In this document: in pieces, positions 21,544 through 26,735 of the stretch | Layout of the letters: every line of letters begins with the position of its first letter | How positions within the stretch are numbered: position 1 is the first letter of the stretch | NCBI GenBank assembly: GCA_964370215.1 | Contig: CAYJIM010000031.1 | Location: forward strand, 1-26,735 | Direction of reading: 5' to 3' | Length of the DNA: 26,735 bases | Origin: Massiliimalia sp964370215 | GTDB lineage: Bacteria; Bacillota; Clostridia; Oscillospirales; Ruminococcaceae | The notes under the pieces: model-generated | Seen by the model: the letters and a program-made list of their open reading frames with translations, nothing else | Told to the model about the DNA's origin: nothing | The model's database searches: none | Program-made: the position numbers and the translations under genes

Positions 21544-22622
21544 AAGAACGTGTACTTATCGCCATGAGCGGTGGGGTCGACAGCTCGGTCGCTGTCGTCC
21601 TGTTAAAAGATCAATACGACTGCATCGGCGTCACCCTCAAATTGTTTGATAACGGGGATCTCCCCCTCAATCAAAGCAAGACCTGTTGTTCGCTGTCGGA
21701 TGTGGAAGATGCGCGTCAGGTGGCGCACCGTATGGGCATTGAACATTTTGTCTACAACTTTGGCACCCGTTTCAGTCAAAAGGTCATCGATCGTTTTGTG
21801 CGCGCCTACCAAGAAGGGCGCACCCCAAACCCCTGCATTGACTGCAACCGCTTCATCAAATTTGAAGATCTGTTGGAGCGTGCTTTTTTGCTGGGACAGG
21901 ACTATGTTGCCACCGGTCATTATGTGCGCCGTGCTTACGATGAAGCAACCGGACGTTACCTTTTGAAACGAGGACTGGATCACAGCAAAGATCAATCTTA
22001 TATGCTATACGGCATGACCCAACACCAACTACAACATACCCTATTCCCACTCGGAGAATATCATAAAACCGAGGCAAGAGACCTTGCCAAAGAGCACGCC
22101 CTATTGAATTATGACAAACCGGACAGTCAGGACATCTGTTTTGTACCGGATGGCGATTATGCATCCTTTATAGAACGTTATACCAATCAACCGTTCCTAC
22201 CCGGTCGCTTTGTTGATTTAAGCGGCAAAGATCTAGGTCTTCACCAAGGCATCGTTCACTACACCATCGGTCAGCGTAAAGGACTTGGCATCGCTTTGGG
22301 AAAACCGACTTACGTCGTGGACATCGATGCGACCACCAACACCGTTGTGTTAGGTGGCAACGAAGATCTGATGCAGAAAACACTCATCGCCACCGATCTC
22401 AATTGGATTTCTATCCCGACCCTCACCGCACCGATGCAGGTGACCGCCAAGGCACGATACCGCCAAACAGACCAACCAGCGACGATCATTCCACACACCG
22501 ACGGTACCGTTGAAGTGGTATTTGACAACCCACAGCGTGCCATTACACCGGGGCAGGCCATTGTTTTTTATGACAGCGATTTGGTGGTTGGCGGTGGTAC
22601 AATCCTCTCTATCAAAAAGTAA
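21540..22622 (+). CDS. mnmA: tRNA-specific 2-thiouridylase MnmA
   Basis: Introduces sulfur at C2 of the wobble uridine (U34) of tRNA-Lys, -Glu and -Gln, using ATP and sulfur relayed from a cysteine desulfurase. The 360-residue protein has the PP-loop SGGVDSS (residues 10-16), the first catalytic cysteine in NPCIDC (C99), the GHYVR motif and the second catalytic cysteine in DSQDICF (C200). The C-terminal barrel includes HYTIGQRKGLG. ATG at 21540 overlaps the upstream stop; AGGAG is seven bases before it. Bacillota often pair mnmA with a cysteine desulfurase, but here only the amidohydrolase is adjacent. I see no convincing intrinsic terminator right after the stop. Confidence 0.96.
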   Translation: MKERVLIAMSGGVDSSVAVVLLKDQYDCIGVTLKLFDNGDLPLNQSKTCCSLSDVEDARQVAHRMGIEHFVYNFGTRFSQKVIDRFVRAYQEGRTPNPCIDCNRFIKFEDLLERAFLLGQDYVATGHYVRRAYDEATGRYLLKRGLDHSKDQSYMLYGMTQHQLQHTLFPLGEYHKTEARDLAKEHALLNYDKPDSQDICFVPDGDYASFIERYTNQPFLPGRFVDLSGKDLGLHQGIVHYTIGQRKGLGIALGKPTYVVDIDATTNTVVLGGNEDLMQKTLIATDLNWISIPTLTAPMQVTAKARYRQTDQPATIIPHTDGTVEVVFDNPQRAITPGQAIVFYDSDLVVGGGTILSIKK

Positions 22623-22790
22623 TCTTTTAGGAAAGGAACCTGTACTTTCGTCACGGACATTTTTTATATTTTTTCCTTTACTTGTAAATTATCGACAATG
22701 ATGTTGATAATACATTTAATATTATCACTATTTTTTTGCGATAAATAGAAAAATATTGCAAGGAAAAAATAATGCAAATTCCTATCAGTT

Positions 22791-22833
22791 TGATATAATA
22801 AGTAGTGTACCGAAATCGTATAAGACGATTTTT
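22791..22833 (+). promoter_or_regulatory. Extended -10 promoter and leader hairpin of the 71-aa protein gene
   Basis: TGA-TATAAT (22791-22799) is an extended -10 box with no clear -35. In the short leader AAATCGT-ATAAG-ACGATTT (22813-22831) forms a 7-bp hairpin directly followed by two more T, so it resembles a miniature terminator. It stands before the AAGGAG site of the gene at 22863. An upstream ATTATC...GATAAT dyad (about 22687-22710) is also present in this 240-base gap. Confidence 0.5.
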
Positions 22834-22862
22834 GCAAATACCCGTCCAAAAAGGAGATTCCC

Positions 22863-23078
22863 ATGATTTACACGATGTATCAAACAATGCTTACAAAGCA
22901 AGATGTAGTAATTCCTGAGTTTGGAATCTGCTACCACGAACAGGAATTACTAATTGTCTGTCCGCCACTATGTCCAGATGCCGCTGCTGTGCAATCCCTC
23001 GTGGATATCCTCAACGAGTCGGCAGTAGAACCACTTCATCTTATGGATATTTTCGATGACTTTTTACAGAAAATTTGA
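22863..23078 (+). CDS. Small protein resembling DUF6514
   Basis: A 71-residue cytosolic, acidic protein. The pattern FGICYHEQELLIVCPPLCPDAAAV, then a helix SLVDILNESAVEPLHLMDIFDDFL, resembles DUF6514 proteins of Clostridia (a YGI-like start, a middle strand and an N-x-x-x-x-P-x-HL-x-D-x-x-x-DFL ending), recalled by eye. Function unknown. ATG at 22863 has AAGGAG six bases upstream, and an extended -10 promoter lies about 65 bases before it. Two closely spaced cysteines (CPPLC) are notable but not part of a known motif. It is a single-gene unit. The gene is well supported; the family is a moderate guess. Confidence 0.7.
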   Translation: MIYTMYQTMLTKQDVVIPEFGICYHEQELLIVCPPLCPDAAAVQSLVDILNESAVEPLHLMDIFDDFLQKI

Positions 23079-23094
23079 CACCCTTGCAAACATT

Positions 23095-23134
23095 CTTTAC
23101 AGTCGTGTCACTTTCTGCTATAATGACTGTAAAG
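23095..23134 (+). promoter_or_regulatory. Promoter of the 74-aa membrane protein gene inside a perfect dyad
   Basis: -35 TTTACA (23096-23101), 17-base spacer and -10 TATAAT (23119-23124) preceded by TGC. The promoter is framed by CTTTACAGTC (23095-23104) and its exact complement GACTGTAAAG (23125-23134), 20 bases apart, centres 30 bp apart (about three helical turns). This looks like an operator for a dimeric or looping repressor. Confidence 0.75.
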
Positions 23135-23149
23135 AGAGGAGGATTGATC

Positions 23150-23374
23150 ATGAAAATGATTCGTATCGCAAATCAGTATGTAAAAGGCATGACTCTGTTC
23201 GACTTTATTTTAGCAAAACTCTGTCTCGTTTCATTTGGGGTTGCCATCGGAGCAAGCCTCAAAGGATGGAAGAAAAATGTGTTGGCGGTGATGGCGGTGA
23301 TTTGTTTTATCATCACCTACATCCCACTGCTCGTGAAACTCATTTTGCTTTTCGTCAAAGAAAAAAATGACTAA
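23150..23374 (+). CDS. Small membrane protein (two helices)
   Basis: A 74-residue protein starting with a basic amphipathic segment (MKMIRIANQYVKGM). A hydrophobic helix (about 18-40, LFDFILAKLCLVSFGVAIGASL), a short basic turn (KGWKKN) and a second helix (about 48-70) end in KEKND. It resembles short Clostridia proteins annotated loosely as permease of phosphate ABC transporter, a label I do not trust as a function. ATG at 23150-23152 follows AGGAGG by seven bases; an in-frame longer start at 23075 would run through the promoter and is rejected. It is a single-gene unit, with its promoter inside a perfect dyad and a strong terminator after it. Function unknown. Confidence 0.75.
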   Translation: MKMIRIANQYVKGMTLFDFILAKLCLVSFGVAIGASLKGWKKNVLAVMAVICFIITYIPLLVKLILLFVKEKND

Positions 23375-23384
23375 TTTTCACCAT

Positions 23385-23426
23385 AAAAAAGAACCATTGA
23401 GAATGTTTTCTCAACGGTTCTTTTTT
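23385..23426. terminator. Bidirectional terminator, copy 1 of a repeated hairpin
   Basis: AAAAAAGAACC-A-TTGAGAA, loop TGTT, TTCTCAA-C-GGTTCTTTTTT: an 18-bp stem with one A/C mismatch and U-tracts in both directions. It ends the 74-aa gene (plus) and the cytochrome gene (minus, stop at 23431). A near-identical copy lies at 24435-24476. Confidence 0.93.
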
Positions 23427-23430
23427 ATAT

Positions 23431-24315
23431 CTATGCACTAGCATACAACAATTGATAGTCCTTTTCTGCCTGTTCCAGATAGCTGCTTCCCTTGCGGCAT
23501 TCCAATGTTGTCAACGGACAGGTTTTTGCGCAGCCTGTGCAGTAAAGTGTGCTCAAGTATTCTTCCAATGTCGGTGTTTCAGATACCGGCGTGACCGCTT
23601 CTTGAATCACAGCTTCCTCTGTCTCAGCTGTGTCTAAAACTTCCTCAGAAGGTGTTTTTGTCAAATCCTCTACCGGCGCTTGTAACGTATCCTCTGCCTC
23701 TTCAAGCACTTTCTCCTCTTCGACAATCGCCGTTTGCAATTGCCCTGCTTGCGCCACACTACTGCGCTGCAACTCGGCACCGATGCTCATCGCTCCCCTC
23801 ACCGTCGCAAACCCAACCACCGCAAGGCTGACAATCGCACCACTGCGTTTGAGCGCATTCTTTTGTCGCAATGCTCTTTTCAACGTATGTAGCAGTTGTT
23901 TTGCATGGAATAGAAGATGCACCCCTACCAAAATCATCAGTGCATAACCCGTATAAACATGAATATTCACCCACAACATCGTCTCTGTGACTAAAGTATT
24001 TGGCACGAGCTCCCTTGAAATCAACAAACTGCTGATGACCATCACCAATACCGATACGGCGAGTAGTGTATTCAATCCAACCATCACTTTTGCCTTACCG
24101 GTTGCTTTTTTAGCCTTCATTGCCTTGGACATACCACGCACCCAGCGACGATTGAGAAAAACGTGGTACAAGAACATAATCATCACAAAAATTCCTAACA
24201 ATTCATGCAAAAAAAGTCCCGTCACATCTGTTTCAATGAGTAGTAGTAGGATGACTGTCATCACCACATCCAACAGGATTTTTACGCTTTTTATGGTATC
24301 TTTTTTCTGTTCCAT
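23431..24315 (-). CDS. DUF4405-like di-heme membrane cytochrome with C-terminal four-cysteine motif
   Basis: A 294-residue membrane protein. Helices lie at about 10-32, 35-57, 82-100 and 114-136, with a fifth hydrophobic stretch at about 158-178. Two histidine pairs with the same spacing, H37/H51 and H119/H133 (both Hx13H), sit in helices 2 and 4. This is the pattern of bis-His di-heme b-type cytochromes and fits the DUF4405 (flavinylation-associated cytochrome) family. After the membrane part come an acidic linker (about 195-250) and a C-terminal motif CTGCAKTCPLTTLEC (C259, C262, C266, C273) that may bind an Fe-S cluster or zinc. ATG at 24313-24315 follows GAGGGG by six bases; the longer in-frame start at 24342 lacks such a site. 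No clear promoter was found. It is the neighbour of rubrerythrin, suggesting a redox role. Confidence 0.82.
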   Translation of the reverse strand: MEQKKDTIKSVKILLDVVMTVILLLLIETDVTGLFLHELLGIFVMIMFLYHVFLNRRWVRGMSKAMKAKKATGKAKVMVGLNTLLAVSVLVMVISSLLISRELVPNTLVTETMLWVNIHVYTGYALMILVGVHLLFHAKQLLHTLKRALRQKNALKRSGAIVSLAVVGFATVRGAMSIGAELQRSSVAQAGQLQTAIVEEEKVLEEAEDTLQAPVEDLTKTPSEEVLDTAETEEAVIQEAVTPVSETPTLEEYLSTLYCTGCAKTCPLTTLECRKGSSYLEQAEKDYQLLYASA

Positions 24316-24434
24316 CTCAAACCCCTCATTTCTTCGTTTCACTTATGATACGACACAAAAGCGTAAAACCTTTCAAATTTTTATGAATTTTTTAATTTTA
24401 TTTCAATTCACAATATAGGGACATCTTCAAACAC

Positions 24435-24476
24435 AAAAGAACCGTTGAGAATGTTTTCTCAACGGTTCTTTTTTAT
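24435..24476. terminator. Terminator of the rubrerythrin gene, copy 2 of a repeated hairpin
   Basis: A perfect 17-bp stem from AAAAGAACCG to CGGTTCTTTT with loop TGTT, beginning nine bases after the rubrerythrin stop. It matches copy 1 (23387-23428) at 41 of 42 positions in the same orientation; the one change (G for A at the tenth base) restores a base pair. Confidence 0.93.
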
Positions 24477-24484
24477 TCAATTGG

Positions 24485-25030
24485 TTATTTACCAAAGTAA
24501 CGAGCCAGCAAGCCTGCAAATGCTTTGCCGTGACGTGCTTCGTCTTTTGCCATTTCATGTACAGTGTCGTGGATTGCATCCAAGTTTGCTTCTTTTGCGC
24601 GTTTTGCAAGGTCAAATTTACCTGCAGTTGCACCATTTTCAGCAGCAACACGCATTTCCAAGTTTTTCTTGGTGGAATCGGTCACGACTTCGCCCAACAA
24701 TTCAGCGAATTTTGCAGCATGCTCTGCTTCTTCGTATGCAGCTTTTTCCCAGTACATACCGATTTCAGGGTAACCTTCACGGTGTGCCACACGTGCCATT
24801 GCCAAGTACATACCAACTTCAGTGCATTCACCATTGAAGTTTGCACGAAGATCTTCCATGATGTCTTCACTAGAACCTTGTGCGATACCGATGACATGTT
24901 CAGCAGCCCAGCCCATTTCGCTGTCTTGTTTTTGGAATTTGTCTGCACCAACACCACATTGTGGACATTTTTCCGGTGCTGCATCCCCTTCGTGAACATA
25001 CCCACATACATTACATACATATTTAGCCAT
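24485..25030 (-). CDS. Reverse rubrerythrin (rubredoxin domain first)
   Basis: Peroxide- and oxygen-detoxifying enzyme of strict anaerobes, reducing H2O2 (and O2) with electrons from NADH via electron carriers. The 181-residue protein has an N-terminal rubredoxin-like Fe(Cys)4 domain (C6, C9, C22, C25) followed by a ferritin-like di-iron four-helix domain with NGECTEVGMY, YEEAEHAAKF, RVAAENGA and EMAKDEARHGKAF. The domain order is the reverse of classical rubrerythrin, as in clostridial reverse rubrerythrins. ATG at 25028-25030 follows AGGAGG by eight bases, and its promoter is good, so high expression is likely. It lies next to the DUF4405-like cytochrome but in its own transcription unit. 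Confidence 0.95.
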   Translation of the reverse strand: MAKYVCNVCGYVHEGDAAPEKCPQCGVGADKFQKQDSEMGWAAEHVIGIAQGSSEDIMEDLRANFNGECTEVGMYLAMARVAHREGYPEIGMYWEKAAYEEAEHAAKFAELLGEVVTDSTKKNLEMRVAAENGATAGKFDLAKRAKEANLDAIHDTVHEMAKDEARHGKAFAGLLARYFGK

Positions 25031-25091
25031 TTTCTTTTCCTCCTAGATTTTTAATTATTAAAATTTGTTTTGTATTTTTCAGGACACCATT

Positions 25092-25120
25092 AGTATACCA
25101 TATTAGTATTGTTTTGGCAA
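25092..25120 (-). promoter_or_regulatory. Promoter of the rubrerythrin gene with direct repeats
   Basis: Minus strand: -35 TTGCCA (25115-25120), 17-base spacer and -10 TATACT (25092-25097), preceded by TGG. ATTAGTAT (plus-strand reading) occurs at 25089-25096 and 25102-25109, a 13-bp period across the promoter, possibly a regulator site. It does not match the PerR box. Confidence 0.7.
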
Positions 25121-25314
25121 GTCTTTTTTTCAAAAAACTTTTACCTAAACAATTTTTTAACAATGTCGTCAAAAAACAAGACAACTTTCCTTTTCATTAT
25201 ATCATATTGGTAAAATTATTCAAGTAAATTCTCCATGATTTGACACTTTTTTAACCTTTCTTTTCTTTTGCTTTCTCATCCCCCTGCAAACTTCTGGATT
25301 CTATCAGGCATACA
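25121..25314. other. AT-rich intergenic region
   Basis: Part of the 350-base gap (25031-25380) between the divergent rubrerythrin and rRNA methyltransferase genes. Apart from the two promoters listed at either end I see no supported gene, RNA or structured element here. Confidence 0.6.
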
Positions 25315-25343
25315 TTGCAAACCTTATCGATTTTTGTTATACT
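25315..25343 (+). promoter_or_regulatory. Promoter of the rRNA methyltransferase gene
   Basis: -35 TTGCAA (25315-25320), 17-base spacer, -10 TATACT (25338-25343), about 37 bases before the ATG. The AAAGGA ribosome binding site follows. Confidence 0.72.
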
Positions 25344-25380
25344 AGAAGCATTGAAACCGTTCGACCGAAAGGATGCCGTT

Positions 25381-26735
25381 ATGCCAAAAAAACACCTGCT
25401 CGCCCCCATTGAAAAAAACAAATGCTACAGCGCCACCATCACAGGCATGACCCACGACGGAAATGGAGTCTGCAAAATTGAAGATTTTACCGTATTTGTC
25501 CCTCAAACTGCTGTGGGTGACAAGGTGATCATCAAGGTCGTCAAGGTACTGCGCCATTACGGATTTGGCATTGTACAGTCTTTTGAAGCAGAAGGAGAGG
25601 GGCGTGTTGACCCCGACTGCGACGTCTTTCGCAGCTGTGGTGGGTGCTGTTATCGTCATCTTTCCTATGAAACGGAACTTTCCATCAAATGGCAACAGGT
25701 CGCTGACTCCTTTGCGCGTTTGGGGCACATCGATTTAAAACCACAACCAATCATCGGTAGCACCACTGTCGACGCCTATCGCAACAAAGCGCAATTCCCC
25801 TTGGCAAGAGACGGCGCAGGACATGCCATTACCGGCTTTTTTGCCCCACGTAGTCATCGGGTCGTCCCTTGCCTTGACTGCAAACTGCTCCCCCCTGTTT
25901 TCAATGAGATCGCAAGTGCCACCCTTGCCCTGATTGACGAGTTCCAATTGCCTGTTTATGAAGAGATAACCCGCACCGGATCCCTGCGACATTTGTATCT
26001 GCGTCGGGCAGAGGTCACCGGCCAAATTCAGGTCTGCCTTGTTTCAGCTACCAAAAAAGTACCCCATCTCGATGCGGTGTGTGCAAAACTCACGGCACAG
26101 TTTTCCGACATTCACAGCATTGTGCTTAATTACAATCCCCGTCCAGACAATGTCATCTTGGGCAAGGTCTGTACCACGGTATGGGGAGCAGATGCCATCA
26201 CCGACGTGTTGTGTGGGGTCACGGTGCAAATCACCCCACTTTCTTTTTATCAAGTCAACCATGCACAGGCAGAAGCGCTCTACCGCAAGGCACTCGATTA
26301 CGCCGCAGTCACCGACGGCCTTTTGATGGATCTGTATTGTGGCATCGGGACAATCGGACTTGCCGCTGCCCATCAAGTGGGACAATTGATCGGGGTGGAA
26401 GTGATCCCAGAAGCCATCGAGGCCGCCAAACAAAATGCGGCACAGAATGGGTTTGAAAACACCCGTTTCCTCGCTGCTGATTGTAAGGAAGCGGTACAAC
26501 TACTGTTGGAAGAGGGTCTACATCCGGAAGTCATCATTGTCGACCCACCACGAAAAGGGTGCGACCTGTCGGTCATTGAAGCACTGGTCAAACTCTCCCC
26601 CGACCGCATCGTCATGGTCTCTTGCAACCCTGCCACCGCCGCCAGAGACTGCGACCTGTTGCAACAACAGGGGTACCAAGTCACCTCTTACCAACCCTTC
26701 GACCTCTTCCCCCGCACCCACCATGTGGAGTGTGT
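25381..26735 (+). CDS. rlmD: 23S rRNA (uracil-C5)-methyltransferase, RlmD/RlmCD type (3' end cut off)
   Basis: Transfers a methyl group from SAM to C5 of a uridine in 23S rRNA (U1939 and/or U747 in E. coli numbering; Bacillota enzymes of this family may do both). The 451 visible residues have a TRAM domain (about 12-70). Iron-sulfur cysteines follow as C-x5-C-x2-C (CDVFRSCGGC) with a fourth cysteine in VVPCLDC. The SAM-binding motif is DLYCGIGTIGL, followed by DPPRKGC and the catalytic cysteine in VSCNPAT. The final visible residues THHVEC are the usual near-end motif, so only about ten residues are missing. ATG at 25381 has AAAGGA about nine bases upstream. The exact target uridine is not decidable from sequence alone. 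Confidence 0.93.
   Translation, partial: MPKKHLLAPIEKNKCYSATITGMTHDGNGVCKIEDFTVFVPQTAVGDKVIIKVVKVLRHYGFGIVQSFEAEGEGRVDPDCDVFRSCGGCCYRHLSYETELSIKWQQVADSFARLGHIDLKPQPIIGSTTVDAYRNKAQFPLARDGAGHAITGFFAPRSHRVVPCLDCKLLPPVFNEIASATLALIDEFQLPVYEEITRTGSLRHLYLRRAEVTGQIQVCLVSATKKVPHLDAVCAKLTAQFSDIHSIVLNYNPRPDNVILGKVCTTVWGADAITDVLCGVTVQITPLSFYQVNHAQAEALYRKALDYAAVTDGLLMDLYCGIGTIGLAAAHQVGQLIGVEVIPEAIEAAKQNAAQNGFENTRFLAADCKEAVQLLLEEGLHPEVIIVDPPRKGCDLSVIEALVKLSPDRIVMVSCNPATAARDCDLLQQQGYQVTSYQPFDLFPRTHHVEC

Noticed and set aside
22623..22670. Terminator directly after mnmA
   Set aside because: Only a weak GAAAG/CTTTC pairing far from the T-run; no convincing stem.
24316..24434. Promoter for the cytochrome gene
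   Set aside because: TATCAT-like and TTGAAA-like boxes occur, but never at 16-18 bases spacing.

Overview
The window looks like chromosome from an obligately anaerobic Bacillota, most likely class Clostridia. Supporting signs are Gram-positive style Shine-Dalgarno sites (AGGAGG) before almost every gene, consensus TTGACA/TATAAT promoters with 17-base spacers, an [FeFe]-hydrogenase-like protein, a rubredoxin-first rubrerythrin, a recJ-relA-dtd cluster, RlmH and WalJ/YycJ, and a large Thr/Ser-rich surface protein. I see no transposase, integrase, phage gene or CRISPR array.

Layout. (1) 1-5001, minus strand: a four-gene operon recJ, relA, dtd and a metallo-beta-lactamase-fold hydrolase (cut by the window edge), with one strong promoter. 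(2) 5020-6034: an EamA-family transporter with its own promoter and terminator. (3) 6071-14396, minus strand: a signalling and surface region. It holds a PAS/HD-GYP/PAS protein (predicted c-di-GMP phosphodiesterase), a 1105-residue membrane-anchored surface protein with 36-base tandem repeats and a complex leader, an MFS transporter, and an [FeFe]-hydrogenase-like iron-sulfur protein fused to a GGDEF diguanylate cyclase. (4) 14504-17368: a divergent MATE exporter, a 65-aa XRE regulator and a small flavodoxin-like protein. (5) 17333-17729: tRNA-Gly(CCC), tRNA-Val(GAC) and tRNA-Leu(CAG), each followed at once by a hairpin. (6) 17805-20571: operon murA, walJ/yycJ-like, rlmH. (7) 20664-22622, plus strand: an amidohydrolase translationally coupled to mnmA. 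(8) 22791-25120: two small proteins, a DUF4405-like di-heme membrane cytochrome with a C-terminal four-cysteine motif, and a reverse rubrerythrin. Two almost identical terminator hairpins flank the cytochrome gene. (9) 25315-26735: an RlmD-type 23S rRNA uridine methyltransferase, cut by the window edge.

The most notable part is region 3. A candidate H2- or redox-sensing diguanylate cyclase and a cysteine-bearing HD-GYP phosphodiesterase lie on either side of a large adhesin-like protein. The adhesin gene has a promoter, a leader terminator that can be drawn as an attenuator, and a second structured element reaching its ribosome binding site. This suggests, but does not prove, a local circuit linking redox state or hydrogen to c-di-GMP and the cell surface. 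The second point of interest is the redox pair of di-heme cytochrome and rubrerythrin, and a 74-aa membrane protein whose promoter sits inside a perfect 10-bp dyad.
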